64,000 nt of DNA, taken from assembly GCF_005239135.1 (NCBI RefSeq), contig NZ_QKNX01000003.1, positions 337,621-401,620 on the forward strand, read 5' to 3'. This document shows, in pieces, positions 45,415-55,039 of this stretch. How positions within the stretch are numbered: the stretch's first letter is position 1; the number at the start of each line of letters is the position of its first letter. The position numbers and the translations under genes are program-made. The notes under the pieces were generated by a model. That model worked only from the letters and a program-made list of their open reading frames with translations. It searched no databases and was not told the DNA's origin. This stretch comes from Natronomonas salsuginis (GTDB taxonomy: Archaea; Halobacteriota; Halobacteria; Halobacteriales; Haloarculaceae).

Positions 45415-46185
45415 TCAGAGCGCGCCCCGGAACCGGCGGTACGCGTCGGCATCGAGTCCAGCCGCCCCCAACGTCTCGCCGTGGGCGTCGCTCCCGCCGG
45501 TCGCGACGAGGTCGTATCGCGCCATCGCACGCTCGATCGGCCGCGGGTCGATCTCGCGGTCGTACGGATAAAACCGCTCGACGGCATCCAGATTCACGCA
45601 CAGCTTCAGCGCCTCCTTGGGATCGTCGTATCGGTACGGATGGGCGAGCGAGACGAGTCCACACGCGCTCTCCAACACGTCGAGCCCCTCGGAGAACGCC
45701 GGAATCGCTCTGGGTACGTAACACGGACCGCCGTCGCCGATGAGCGCCTCGAACGCGCCCGCGTAGTCGTACTCCGACACCGACGCGATCGCCTCCGCGA
45801 TGTGCGGTCGGCCGAGTCCCGGCCGCGGTTCGATCGGCAGTTCGACGCCGAGATGGTCCTCGACCCCCGCGATTATCTCCCGGCCGCGCTCGATCCGATC
45901 CGCCTGTAACCGCTCGATCAACGCCTCCAAGGCCGGCGTTCGTCGCGCGCCGTAGCCGAGCAGATCAACCCGAAATTCGCCCGCATCGACCCGGAGTTCG
46001 ATTCCGTGGACGACCGTCACGCCGCCGACCGTGGCGACCGGGGTCGAAAGATCGGGGTGCAACCGGTCGTGATCGGTGATCGCAACTGCGGAAACGTCGA
46101 CGGCCTCGGCGACCGCGGGGAGCGTCTCGAGCGTCAGCGAGCCGTCAGAGTTCGTCGTGTGAACGTGGAGATCGGCGACGACCAT
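45415..46185 (-). CDS. PHP-domain phosphoesterase
   Basis: The 256-residue product has metal-binding motifs of the PHP family: ADLHVHTTNSDGSLT, AITDHDRLHPD, VVHGIELRVD, LAHPYRYDDP and TGGSDAHGE. Relatives include RNase AM-like 5'-3' exonucleases and 3',5'-nucleotide bisphosphatases (COG0613). Substrate cannot be fixed from sequence. I used the internal ATG at 46185 because the upstream 16 codons do not resemble the family. Confidence 0.85.
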   Translation of the reverse strand: MVVADLHVHTTNSDGSLTLETLPAVAEAVDVSAVAITDHDRLHPDLSTPVATVGGVTVVHGIELRVDAGEFRVDLLGYGARRTPALEALIERLQADRIERGREIIAGVEDHLGVELPIEPRPGLGRPHIAEAIASVSEYDYAGAFEALIGDGGPCYVPRAIPAFSEGLDVLESACGLVSLAHPYRYDDPKEALKLCVNLDAVERFYPYDREIDPRPIERAMARYDLVATGGSDAHGETLGAAGLDADAYRRFRGAL

Positions 46186-46325
46186 GTCGTCCGGTTCGGT
46201 GCGAACCGGCAAAGCGCCGCCGCTTCGCCGCAACCATCATGGAATATAATGACACTAAATGTCCTTACCTCTGACCAATGAGTTTATAGCAAACATTCAT
46301 GAAGGATCCTGAACTTTGGTGATGT

Positions 46326-46613
46326 ATGCGAACACTCGCAGCTCTCAACGAACGGATCGACGCCCACAGCTATCCCGCGACGTCCGAGGAACTCATCGCC
46401 GCCTACGGCGACGTCGACCTCGAACTGCCGAACGGCGACGAGACGTTCGGCGACGCGCTGGGACGGCTCGGCGATACGACGTTCGAAGACGCCGAAGACG
46501 CGCGTCTCGCTGCGTACTCCGCCGTCTCCAAGGACGCGATCGGCCGACCGAACTACTCGGACCGCGACGCGCCATCGATCGGCGAGACGGGCCCCGAGCC
46601 GGTTTCTTTCTGA
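46326..46613 (+). CDS. DUF5789-family protein
   Basis: The 95-residue acidic product shows the haloarchaeal DUF5789 pattern: ELIAAYGDVDLELPNGDETFGDALGRLGDTTFEDAEDARLAAYSAVSKDAIGRPNYSDR with the GPEPVSF end. Function unknown. TTTATAG at 46283-46289 lies about 40 bases upstream, so a short leader with GGTGAT just before the ATG is possible. It converges on the interrupted membrane-protein gene. Confidence 0.82.
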   Translation: MRTLAALNERIDAHSYPATSEELIAAYGDVDLELPNGDETFGDALGRLGDTTFEDAEDARLAAYSAVSKDAIGRPNYSDRDAPSIGETGPEPVSF

Positions 46614-46627
46614 ACGGGTTCACGATT

Positions 46628-46981
46628 TTAGACGCCGGGGACACCGAACGCCCCGATACCGAGGCCGAACACCGCGTTCAACACGAAGAGGATCACGAGC
46701 GCCGACAGCCACGCGACGAATCCGATGATCGCCGCTCGCGTCCAGCCGCCCGGATACCGCCAGTTGATCACGCCGACCCAGACGACGAGCGCGAGCAGCG
46801 TTCCGATCAGCGGAATCCACGAAAGCAGCGCCCAGCCGATCGAGCCGACGAGCGCCGTCACGACCGCGTGGCCGTAGTCCTGGACGTCGGCGACGAGGCT
46901 CGCGCTGACGCGGATGGCGAGTCAGCCGACGAGCAACGCGACGACGAAGGCGACGATCGAGCCGATGAACGCAGTGACCAT
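46628..46981 (-). pseudogene. Membrane-protein gene interrupted by an in-frame TGA
   Basis: From the ATG at 46981 the minus frame reads MVTAFIGSIVAFVVALLVG, then TGA (46922-46924), then continues in the same frame with LAIRVSASLVADVQDYGHAV, GWALLSWIPLIGTLLALVVW and a further hydrophobic C-terminus. The whole is 117 codons with about four membrane segments and matches a haloarchaeal small membrane family. One base change (GGA to TGA) would explain the stop. A perfect TATA box at 47004-47011 still serves the ATG at 46981. An internal GTG at 46861 could give a 77-residue remnant. Confidence 0.7.
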
Positions 46982-47003
46982 TTCGCCACCCGGTACGCCC
47001 GGC

Positions 47004-47011
47004 TTTTATAA
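47004..47011 (-). promoter_or_regulatory. TATA box of the interrupted membrane-protein gene
   Basis: On the minus strand TTATAAAA is centred about 26 bases before the ATG at 46981. It shows that the full-length frame, not the internal start, was the ancestral gene. Confidence 0.65.
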
Positions 47012-47037
47012 CACAGTGCGGACCGCCCGTTCACAAT

Positions 47038-49827
47038 TCAAGCCTGTAAAAGCCGGCGCAACACGTCGGCCGCATCGTCGAGCGCGTCGTCGAGCGCCTC
47101 GACGTCGGGACCGCCGCCCTGCGCGAAGTCCGGCGGGCCGCCGCCGCCGCCCCCGACGCGGCCGGCGAGTTCGCTCACGACCGCCCCCGCGTTGATGTCG
47201 ACGCCGCTGGGCACCGCCACGACGAACGTCGCGCCGTCGAGACCGCTGCCAAGTACCGCGACGGAGCCGCTCTCGACGAGCGCGTTCGCCGTCGCCCGCA
47301 GTTCGTCCATGTCGGCATCGACTCGCTGGATGACGGCCGTCGCGTCCCCGAGATCGACCTCCTCACCGCCGCTGTCGCCCTCCGCGCGCACCGCTGCGAG
47401 CTGCTCTTTGAGCTCTTCGATGCGCTTGCCCCGCGCCTTCCACTCCTCGAAGAAGCGCGCCGCGGTCTCGGGGACCTCCTGCGGCGAGACGTCGAGCGTC
47501 TCCGCCGCCGCGTAGAGGGCGTCCTCGGTCCGCTGGGTCGCCTCGATCGCGGCGTCGCCGGCCGCGAAGACGATCCGCTCGACGCCGTCTTGGACGCGCT
47601 CGGTCGAGAGGATCTTGATCGTCCCGATGTCGCCCGTCCGGAGGACGTGCGTCCCGGCGCACGCCTGAACGTCCTCCGCAACGTGGATCAATCGCAGTTT
47701 CTCGCCCGGCGGAATCCCGCCCTGGTAGAGATCGAAGCCGTACTTGTCCTCGGCCTCCCGGCGCTCGGGCCACTCCTGTTTGACCGCGACGTTGTCGGTG
47801 ACGATCTCGTTCGCGACGCGCTCGATGCGCTTTACCTGCTCGCGGGAGATGCGCTCGTAGTGTTGGATGTCGAACCGCGAGGACTCGACCCCCTTCTGTG
47901 CGCCCGCCTGCCGAACGTGTTCGCCGAGCACCTCGCGCGCCGCCGCGCCGATGATGTGCGTCGCGGTGTGGTGGGCCATCAGCCGTCGCCGTCTGGTCCT
48001 GTCGATCGCCCCGCGAACGAACTCGCCCTTCCCGGGATCGCCGTCCGCCCGGTGGAGGATGACGCCGTTCGATTCCTGGACGTCGAGCACCTCGACCGTC
48101 TCGTCGTCGCTCGATAGCGTTCCGACGTCGGCCGGCTGACCGCCGCCCTCGGGGTAGAACATCGTCTGATCGAGGACGATGTCGTAGCCGTCCTCGCGCT
48201 CGATGACGTCGAGAACGACCGCCTCGAACTCGGCTCGCTCCGGTTCCTCGTAGTAGAGCTTCTCCGTCTCCGGTAACTCGGCGACGCGCTCGTCGCCTGT
48301 AGCCGTCGGGCCGCCGCCGTCTTCTGCGTCGTCATCGCCGCTGTGTCGCGCCGCGACGAGCGAGTAGAAGTTGTCCGGGATCTCGACGGTTGCGCCGTGC
48401 TCTGCGGCGATCTCTTCGACCATGTCGGGTTGGATCCCGCGGCTGTCGTACAGCTCGATGATCTCTTCGAGGGGGATCGGCTCGTCGCGGTCGGCGTACT
48501 CGGCGGCGAGCCGTTCGACCTGTCGGCCGCCGCGTTCGAGCGTTTCGCGGTACTTCTCCAGCTCCGTGCGGACGATCTCGCGGATCGTATCGCGGTTCCT
48601 GTAGCCCAGTCGCTCGGCCTGCATGTCGACCAGCTCGTCGAGCGGCGCGTCCACGCCCACGGTGTCGGCCAGCCGCTTCGTTCGGCGCAGCACCATCCGG
48701 GTCAAATAGCCGGTGCCCACGTTCGAGGGGACGATCCCGTCGCCGAGCATGTACGCGAGCGTCCGGCAGTGATCGGCGATGGCGTAGATGTTCTCGAGCG
48801 GTTCGACGAGGTCGCGGAGCGTCCCGACGTCGACGCCCAGCGTCGCCGCAATCTCACCGCGTGCCGCCTCAACGTCGTCGACGTCGTCGATGTCGAGTTG
48901 GCCCGAGAGCCGCGCGGCCTTGCCGATCAGTTCGGCCTCCTCGTCGCTGTGTTCGATCCCGGCGTGCTCTTTCAGGAAGTCGATCATCTCCGGGTACACC
49001 GCCTCGTAGACGGTCGGCGTCCCCTGGGACATCCAGGTCCACCGCTCGAGCCCGTAGCCCGTGTCGACGATGTAGGTGTCCATGAACGAGTAGGTGTTCC
49101 CGTCTTTGAGCTCGTACTCGCCGCCGGGGTCCTGCTCCATGCACATGAAGACGAGGGTGGCGAGTTCGAGCCCGCGGTAGATGACCTCAATCGCCGGGCC
49201 GGCGTTGCCGCCGCCGACCCAGGGGTCCTCGATGTAGGTCACGTCCTCGACGTCGGCACCGAGGGAGTCGAGGAACTCATCGCAGTACCGCACCGTCTCG
49301 TTCTTCCAGTACACCTCGCCCTCGTAGGCGTACGTATCGGGGTTCTCGATGTCCTCACGCGCGTTGAACGCGTGGTGGGCCATCATCTCGAAGGCCATCG
49401 TGTGCCGCCCCGTCTTCCCGACGTTGTCAATGTCCTGCATGCGGATACACGGTTGCGAGACGCACAGCGGGTTCGCCGGCGGCGGCGTCTCACCGGACGT
49501 GACGAGCGGCTGAAAGTCGTAGATCGACGCCTGCGTCAACAGCACGTCGTCGCGCCAGCGGTTCGCCGCGACCGGGTACGGATCGATCCGCTCGTGGTCG
49601 TGGTCCTCGAAGAATGAGAGAAACGCCTCGCGCATCTCCTCTAGGCTGTACGGCTCGTCGAATCCCGGGTTGTCGATGAACTCGTATTCGGCACACGGCG
49701 GTTCACCGCATCGCTCCCGATCGTGATCCCGCGTCCAAAAGTGCGCCCCGCAGGAGGGACACTCCTTCCGCTCGAAGCCCTCTTGGTGGAAATACTCGAG
49801 TTGATATTCCTCGTCGAGTTCGCTCAT
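47038..49827 (-). CDS. alaS: Alanyl-tRNA synthetase
   Basis: The 929-residue protein has the archaeal N-terminal zinc-like module ([23 protein letters not shown]), class II catalytic core ([31 protein letters not shown]), the editing domain with HHTATH and CAGTH zinc motifs, and a C-terminal glycine-rich oligomerisation domain ([15 protein letters not shown]). It charges tRNA-Ala. The C-terminal gap to the interrupted membrane gene's promoter is 26 bases. Confidence 0.97.
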   Translation of the reverse strand: MSELDEEYQLEYFHQEGFERKECPSCGAHFWTRDHDRERCGEPPCAEYEFIDNPGFDEPYSLEEMREAFLSFFEDHDHERIDPYPVAANRWRDDVLLTQASIYDFQPLVTSGETPPPANPLCVSQPCIRMQDIDNVGKTGRHTMAFEMMAHHAFNAREDIENPDTYAYEGEVYWKNETVRYCDEFLDSLGADVEDVTYIEDPWVGGGNAGPAIEVIYRGLELATLVFMCMEQDPGGEYELKDGNTYSFMDTYIVDTGYGLERWTWMSQGTPTVYEAVYPEMIDFLKEHAGIEHSDEEAELIGKAARLSGQLDIDDVDDVEAARGEIAATLGVDVGTLRDLVEPLENIYAIADHCRTLAYMLGDGIVPSNVGTGYLTRMVLRRTKRLADTVGVDAPLDELVDMQAERLGYRNRDTIREIVRTELEKYRETLERGGRQVERLAAEYADRDEPIPLEEIIELYDSRGIQPDMVEEIAAEHGATVEIPDNFYSLVAARHSGDDDAEDGGGPTATGDERVAELPETEKLYYEEPERAEFEAVVLDVIEREDGYDIVLDQTMFYPEGGGQPADVGTLSSDDETVEVLDVQESNGVILHRADGDPGKGEFVRGAIDRTRRRRLMAHHTATHIIGAAAREVLGEHVRQAGAQKGVESSRFDIQHYERISREQVKRIERVANEIVTDNVAVKQEWPERREAEDKYGFDLYQGGIPPGEKLRLIHVAEDVQACAGTHVLRTGDIGTIKILSTERVQDGVERIVFAAGDAAIEATQRTEDALYAAAETLDVSPQEVPETAARFFEEWKARGKRIEELKEQLAAVRAEGDSGGEEVDLGDATAVIQRVDADMDELRATANALVESGSVAVLGSGLDGATFVVAVPSGVDINAGAVVSELAGRVGGGGGGPPDFAQGGGPDVEALDDALDDAADVLRRLLQA

Positions 49828-49961
49828 TACACCCGTTTCGCCCGTGATCGGCTAAAGGGTTTTCGAGTGTCCAAAGAGATTCGACTCGTCGTGATCTCTC
49901 TTTTCGCCCGGTTCAGCCCATCTATCCGGATTAACGCCCCATCGAAACGCTCGTTTGACCG

Positions 49962-50168
49962 TCACTCGCCGCCGAGATCGGCGAGATCCGCCGCCGTTGG
50001 CTCGTCGGGGAGATCGTCGATACACGAAAAGCAGAGGAAGTACTCGCTGCCGTCGTCGAACGCCAGCGTCATTCCGCCGGTCCCGTCCGGGTCGGACGAC
50101 CAGATGCCGGCGATCCCGCCGCCGATCGGGACGGCCGCACCGCAGGCGTCACACGGATCCGTGGCCAT
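49962..50168 (-). CDS. Small zinc-binding haloarchaeal protein (DUF7561-like)
   Basis: The 68-residue product (MATDPCDACGAAVPIGGG...) has CDAC and CFSC pairs, a likely zinc ribbon, and the conserved GGMTLAFDDGSEYFLCFSCIDDLP end. I recall this as DUF7561, not certain. The ATG at 50168 is preferred; the longer frame adds MAFVSSVRNRT, which does not look conserved. It lies upstream of alaS on the same strand. Confidence 0.65.
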   Translation of the reverse strand: MATDPCDACGAAVPIGGGIAGIWSSDPDGTGGMTLAFDDGSEYFLCFSCIDDLPDEPTAADLADLGGE

Positions 50169-50377
50169 GGTCCGGTTTCGAACTGACGAGACAAAAGCCA
50201 TCCGAGTCGGCGGTCGAGTCCGGTGATCGGCTCTCGCGCCGGCGGGGTCGCCACTAATCAGCCCACAAGAACTGACCGCGTGACGAGCCCGCCGCCGATA
50301 CGTTATACAGACGCCACAGTGGCCCCGATCATCACATTGCCGACGATCTCAGTCGTCTCGCGGTCCGACCCGCGGGT

Positions 50378-50386
50378 CGTTTAAGA
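50378..50386 (+). promoter_or_regulatory. TATA box of the NAD-dependent epimerase-like gene
   Basis: GTTTAAGAT lies about 28 bases before the ATG at 50410, predicting a leaderless transcript. Confidence 0.5.
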
Positions 50387-50409
50387 TGGTACGGGCCGTG
50401 CGTTTGAGT

Positions 50410-51297
50410 ATGCGCGTGCTCGTGACGGGGGCGACGGGTTTCGTCGGGAGCCGACTGCTCCCGACGTTGCTCGACCGGGGCCACGAGGTCGTCGCGTTGG
50501 TTCGAGACGCGACTCGGTACGACGGCCCCGACGACGTCGAACTGCTCGAGGGCGATCTCCTCGACCCGCCGATCGAGTTCCCGGCTGTCGACGCAGCCTA
50601 CTACCTCGTTCACTCGATGGGTTCGGGGGACGACTTCGCGGCGCGCGATCGCCTCGCCGCCAGGACCTTCGTCGACGCGGCCGACGCCGCCGGCATCGGT
50701 CGCGTGATATACCTCGGCGGATTGGGCGACGACACCGACGAACTGTCGGCGCACCTCCGATCGCGGCGCGAAGTGGAACACACCCTCGAAACCGGAGATT
50801 TCGACCTGACGACGCTGCGAGCCGCGATCATCGTCGGGCACGGATCGGCGAGCTTCGAGTTGATCGTGCAACTGGCCGAGCGGTTGCCGGTCATGGTGAC
50901 GCCGCGGTGGATTCAGACGAGATGTCAACCCATCTTCATCGACGACGTGGTCGCCTATCTCGTCGGCGTCTTGGAGACGCCGAAGACCGCGGGCGAGACC
51001 TTCGAGATCGGCGGCCAGGACGTGTTGACCTACCGCGAAATGCTCGAACACACGGCCGAACACCTCTCGGGTCGCCCGCCCTACATCGTCCCGGTTCCCG
51101 TTCTGTCGCCTCGGATCTCGGCGCTGTGGCTCCGGCTTCTCACCGACGTCCCGACGGGCGTCGCCCGCCCGCTCATCGCGGGACTCAGAAACACCGTCGT
51201 CGTCGAGGATCGGGGCATCGACGAGCATGTTGACGTCGAGTTGACCCCGTTCGACGAGGCGATCCGGTCGGCGCTCGCCGACCGGGGGAAGCGTTGA
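50410..51297 (+). CDS. NAD(P)-binding epimerase/dehydratase-like protein (extended SDR)
   Basis: The 295-residue protein has an N-terminal Rossmann fold VTGATGFVGSRLLPTL, VHSMGSGDDFAARD and a substrate domain with RQPIFIDDVVAYLVGVLETPKTAGETFEIGG-like features. It resembles NmrA- or complex I NDUFA9-like atypical SDRs, which bind NADPH but often lack the YxxxK pair. Function unknown. It overlaps the next membrane gene by one base and is probably translated with it. Confidence 0.85.
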   Translation: MRVLVTGATGFVGSRLLPTLLDRGHEVVALVRDATRYDGPDDVELLEGDLLDPPIEFPAVDAAYYLVHSMGSGDDFAARDRLAARTFVDAADAAGIGRVIYLGGLGDDTDELSAHLRSRREVEHTLETGDFDLTTLRAAIIVGHGSASFELIVQLAERLPVMVTPRWIQTRCQPIFIDDVVAYLVGVLETPKTAGETFEIGGQDVLTYREMLEHTAEHLSGRPPYIVPVPVLSPRISALWLRLLTDVPTGVARPLIAGLRNTVVVEDRGIDEHVDVELTPFDEAIRSALADRGKR

Positions 51298-51992
51298 TGG
51301 AGCCCGATCACGGCGAGACGTGGGCCTACGAGAGCATCATCGGCGCGCTGCCGGGTATCGATCTTTCGCCCGGCGGGGCGATCGCCATTCAACTCGCCGT
51401 CTTCGAAGTCGCCGTCCTCGGGCTTGGGTGGTACTACGACCTCCGAACCGCCGCCGTCGCCGGCACGGCCGCCGTCGTCGTCGCCGCGTTGGGGAGCGCG
51501 GAGATGCTCCGAATCAGCGCCGCCGCCCGTCAACCGGAGACGCCGGAACCCTACCGCCGCCTGCTGTTCGGGTCGAGCATCGAGGTCGTTCTCTCGGTGT
51601 TGGCGTTCGTCGCGCTCGTCACGCATCTGTTCGTCTTCGATCTCGGGAGCCCGGAGCCGCTCGTCGACACGCTCTTCGGGTCGGAGCCGCCGACGCTCGC
51701 GGTGTATCTCATGTTGCTCATCCTGTGGGACCTCTGCTATCGGATCGGCACGGGCTGGTGGGCGTCGATCGTCGGCCTGTGGCGATCGATTCGATATCGC
51801 TTCGACGCGCGGACGGCGGCGGTCCTCCGGCGGGCGGACCGCGAGGCCGTCGTGTTCGGCCTGCTCCAACTGCCGCTGTTGCCGTTTCTCACCGGGCAAC
51901 CCGTGCTGTTCGCGGCGCTCGCGGCCCACGTCGCGGCGGTGCTCGTCGTCTCGGGATCGTCGCTCGTCTTGCTACGCCGTCGCGAGTACTGA
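51297..51992 (+). CDS. Multi-pass membrane protein (haloarchaeal)
   Basis: The 231-residue product has about six hydrophobic segments and a conserved-looking loop YRIGTGWWASIVGLWRSIRYRFDARTAAVLRRAD near the C-terminal third. It starts at the ATG that overlaps the TGA of the epimerase-like gene (TGATG); the TTG just before is less likely. Such pairs are usually cotranscribed, but I do not recognise the family. Confidence 0.78.
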   Translation: MEPDHGETWAYESIIGALPGIDLSPGGAIAIQLAVFEVAVLGLGWYYDLRTAAVAGTAAVVVAALGSAEMLRISAAARQPETPEPYRRLLFGSSIEVVLSVLAFVALVTHLFVFDLGSPEPLVDTLFGSEPPTLAVYLMLLILWDLCYRIGTGWWASIVGLWRSIRYRFDARTAAVLRRADREAVVFGLLQLPLLPFLTGQPVLFAALAAHVAAVLVVSGSSLVLLRRREY

Positions 51993-51997
51993 CGCCG

Positions 51998-52993
51998 CTA
52001 TCTGACCCGCGTGTCGACCAGCCCGTAGGGCGTCCCCTCGCCGTCCTCGTTCGCCCGCTCGTAGACGACGTGGGCGGCGGCGACGTCCTGGATCGCCAGG
52101 CCAGTCGAATCGAACACCGTCACGCCGTCGTCGGGCGTCCGCCCCTCGCGCTTGCCGGCGACGATCTCACCCAGCTCGCCGTACAGATCGTCGTCGGTGA
52201 GGACTCCCTCGCGCCACGGGACGTTGATCTCCCCGGAGTGGGTGCACTGCTCGTAGTCGTCGATGACGAGCTTCGCCGCGGTGACGACGTCGACCGCGAG
52301 TTCGTTCTTGTCGGGCGCGTCCGCTCCCATCGCGTTGACGTGCGTGTGCTCGCCGAGGTCAGAAGCGTCGACGATCGGCGACTCGACGGGCGTGACCGTC
52401 GAGAGAACGTCGCAGGCGGCGGCCTCGGCGATCGACCCCCCGCGAACGTCGAACTCGTCGCCGAAGCGGGCGACGAATCGCTCGATTGCCGCCTCGCGCG
52501 TGTCGGCGACGACCACCGTCTCGATGTCCCGGACGATGCTGATCGCCTCCAGTTGCGTGTACGATTGGACGCCCGCCCCGACGATTCCCAGCGAACTCGC
52601 GTCCTCGACCGCGAGGTGGTCGGTCGCGACGGCGGCGGCCGCACCGGTTCGCTTGCGCGTCAGCGACGTCCCGTCCATCACCGCGAGCGGGAACGCGTTG
52701 CGGGGGTCGGAGTAGATCATCGTCCCCATCACCGTCGGCAGGTCGTACGCCTCGGGATTGTCCGTGTGGACGTTGACCCACTTGATCCCGGCGGCGTCCC
52801 AGTCCCCGGCGTCCATGTACGCCGGCATCGACCGGAAGTCCCCGTCGTACTGCGGGAGGTCGATGTAGGACTTCGCGGGCAGCTGAACGCGCCCGGCCTC
52901 GTAGGCGGCGAAGGCCTCCTCGACGGCGACGATGATCTCCACCATGTCGGCGTTCTCGTCGACGTCGTCGGGGTTCAACAGTAGCGTCTCCAT
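51998..52993 (-). CDS. Alanine dehydrogenase / ornithine cyclodeaminase family
   Basis: The 331-residue protein matches the archaeal alanine dehydrogenase of the mu-crystallin/ornithine cyclodeaminase family: the RKRTGAAAAVATDHLAVEDAS region, the dinucleotide-binding GIVGAGVQSYTQLEA, and GADAPDKNELAVDVV. It interconverts alanine and pyruvate with NAD, or ornithine and proline; I favour alanine dehydrogenase because of the archaeal family. A minus-strand TATA AGTATTTATAC (53014-53024) about 26 bases upstream supports the ATG. Confidence 0.88.
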   Translation of the reverse strand: METLLLNPDDVDENADMVEIIVAVEEAFAAYEAGRVQLPAKSYIDLPQYDGDFRSMPAYMDAGDWDAAGIKWVNVHTDNPEAYDLPTVMGTMIYSDPRNAFPLAVMDGTSLTRKRTGAAAAVATDHLAVEDASSLGIVGAGVQSYTQLEAISIVRDIETVVVADTREAAIERFVARFGDEFDVRGGSIAEAAACDVLSTVTPVESPIVDASDLGEHTHVNAMGADAPDKNELAVDVVTAAKLVIDDYEQCTHSGEINVPWREGVLTDDDLYGELGEIVAGKREGRTPDDGVTVFDSTGLAIQDVAAAHVVYERANEDGEGTPYGLVDTRVR

Positions 52994-53013
52994 GTGGAAA
53001 ATTTCCGACTGGC

Positions 53014-53024
53014 AGTATTTATAC
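53014..53024 (-). promoter_or_regulatory. TATA box of the alanine dehydrogenase gene
   Basis: The minus strand carries TATAAATACT about 26 bases before the ATG at 52993, giving a leaderless mRNA. Confidence 0.65.
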
Positions 53025-53171
53025 TATCGGCACGGGTTTCGTCGCCACCCGCTGAATCGGCGGCGAGAACCTCGCATCCGGCGCCGGTGCTAGGTGTCTC
53101 TCCACCCCACCACTGCCGGGATGTACAATGTTACTTCGCGGGAACCGTGCATGCCGTGCACACCTCGGCCG

Positions 53172-53905
53172 TTACTCGAAGTCGTCGAGCGGCTTGCGTC
53201 TCGCCTGCTCGCAATACGTTCGGTACACCCCTTCGGCCCACGCCCGAACGTCCGCGTCGGTCGTTTCGAGCAGTGATCGGGGAAACCCCGCGTCGTCCTC
53301 CACGCCGATCTGGATGCGCCCGTCGTCGGCCAGCCCCAGATAGAACGGCAGATTGCGCTCGGCAACGAACAGCGTCGATCGCCCCGAGTCGATCATCTCT
53401 CGTACGTACGGGGCGAACTCGTCGGATTCGAACGTCGACTCGAGACTCGGCGACAGAATCGTCTCGGCTTCAAGTCAGCTTCCCGTGGTCTCCTCGGTGA
53501 GGGTTTTGGTCCCCTCGAGACCGACCGACGGGAGCAAAAACCGCAGTCGGTCCGCCGTACGGAGTATCTCGGTCTGCTTTCGCCCCGGCGCGTGGGGGTC
53601 GCCGTCGCGGAGGCGCGGAAAGTCGGGCGTGGACGCGTCGGTGGGCATCCAGCGCAGGAACTCCGACAGTTCCGACACCGTCCGAGCGGTGTCGAGCATT
53701 CCGGAGAATTCGTCGATAACGATCGGGCGATCGTCGTTCTGGGGGCGTCCAACTGCGTCCGGAGGTCGCACTGTGTCGCCGATTCGACATCGGCGAGGTG
53801 CTCCAGGATACCGACGCGCGATTCGGCCCGTGCCAGAAACCGGATCTGCTCGAGCGGGGTCGTTCCAGTCGTTTTCGGTGTCTCCGGCGTCGATTCGTCA
53901 CTCAT
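53172..53905 (-). pseudogene. Broken HTH transcriptional regulator gene
   Basis: Three conserved pieces of a haloarchaeal helix-turn-helix regulator lie in order on the minus strand. The N-terminus (MSDESTPETP to RTTIARS) is followed after a frame change near 53720-53735 by the middle part (IDEFSGMLDTARTV to LTEETTGS), ending in an in-frame TGA at 53475-53477. The C-terminal part (ETILSPSLEST to RRKPLDDFE) continues in that frame to 53172. Roughly 25 residues around the wing are also missing. A TATA-like AATAAAAAC about 30 bases upstream remains. It cannot make a normal regulator. Confidence 0.75.
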
Positions 53906-54160
53906 GTTCGTCCCGACGAAGCCACATCTGTCGGTTTTTATTGTGAACTACCCACACATATGAGTTGTGCACGTGATGCACATATTTGCCACGCTGGACG
54001 GATGCTGGAGAAGGGCGTCCACGGAAAGCGTTCGCACTCGTGTCGTCGGTTGTAGAAACACGTACGATTCGCAGCGGTGCGTTACCGGAATCGTTTCGGT
54101 TGAGGGCCGTGGCGGGGTTGCAGCCGGATCAACCGCGCGTCTTCGGCGTCGTCGGGCCGG

Positions 54161-54946
54161 TTGTTCGTCGGTGCTGTCGCGTCGGATGCTGTGTCTCGGG
54201 TTGCCATCGTGATCGTTTCGGGTGCCACAAACGGCATTGCCAGTTTCGGCTTCGCCCTCATCGGAACGATGGCGCTCGCGACGATGCTGGACCCCGCAAC
54301 GGCCGTCGTGTTCATGATCGTCCCCATTCTCGCGGTGAACGTCTCGCTGGTGCGTGACCTCTCTCGGAGGGAGCTGCGGTCCTGCAGTCGGCGATTCTGG
54401 CCCGTGATCGCCGCTGCGCTGGTCGGAACGATCGCCGGCATGGCCGTCCTCGACAGCGTGCCGCAAGCCCCGCTCCGCCTTGGTCTCGGGGTCCTGACTC
54501 TGGGGTTCGTTTCGACCGCCCAACGCCGCGTTCCTCTCCCCGGTATATCGGAGACCGGTACCCGCGATGTCGCCAAGACGCGACTCGGAATGGCCGGCGT
54601 CGGTGCCGTCTCCGGCGTCGTGTTCGGCGGGACCAACGTCGGCGTCCAACTCATCGCGTACCTCCGGAGCTTCGATCTCTCGCACGGGCTGTTCGTCGGC
54701 GTCGTCGCGCTGGTGTTCTTGGGTCTCAACGGGATTCGGGTCGCCATCGCGGGCGCGTTCGGACTCTATCCGAACCCGATCCTCGCCGCGGCGTCCGCCG
54801 TCGCTGTTATCCCGGCGGTCGCCGGCGTCGCGATCGGAAAACGACTCCGGGCTGGGATCGATGAACGGTTTCGAAGAGCGCTGGTGCTCGGACTGCTGAC
54901 CGTCGTCGGACTCCGATTGCTCACCGGTGGACTCGGCGTCACCTGA
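54161..54946 (+). CDS. TSUP-family membrane permease (TauE/SafE)
   Basis: The 261-residue protein has about eight membrane segments and the TauE/SafE pattern SGATNGIASFGFALIGTMALATMLDPATAVVFM in the N-terminal half and GAVSGVVFGGTNVGVQLIAYLRSFDLSHGLFVG in the C-terminal half. Such proteins move sulfite, sulfonates or other small organosulfur anions. The start is TTG at 54161 or GTG at 54191/54209. I see no good start further upstream, so the N-terminus may be eroded. It is divergent from the broken regulator, which may once have controlled it. Confidence 0.8.
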   Translation: MFVGAVASDAVSRVAIVIVSGATNGIASFGFALIGTMALATMLDPATAVVFMIVPILAVNVSLVRDLSRRELRSCSRRFWPVIAAALVGTIAGMAVLDSVPQAPLRLGLGVLTLGFVSTAQRRVPLPGISETGTRDVAKTRLGMAGVGAVSGVVFGGTNVGVQLIAYLRSFDLSHGLFVGVVALVFLGLNGIRVAIAGAFGLYPNPILAAASAVAVIPAVAGVAIGKRLRAGIDERFRRALVLGLLTVVGLRLLTGGLGVT

Positions 54947-55009
54947 GATTGCCCGCTGCCGCACGATCGGCCGTGGGTCGGGGTTCCGTGGCCGCGCTCT
55001 CCCCGAGCA

Positions 55010-55018
55010 TTCATATAT
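55010..55018 (+). promoter_or_regulatory. TATA box of the NucS-like gene
   Basis: TTCATATAT lies about 26 bases before the ATG at 55040 and predicts a leaderless transcript. Confidence 0.6.
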
Positions 55019-55039
55019 CGAAACGCGGCCAGACGGCCC

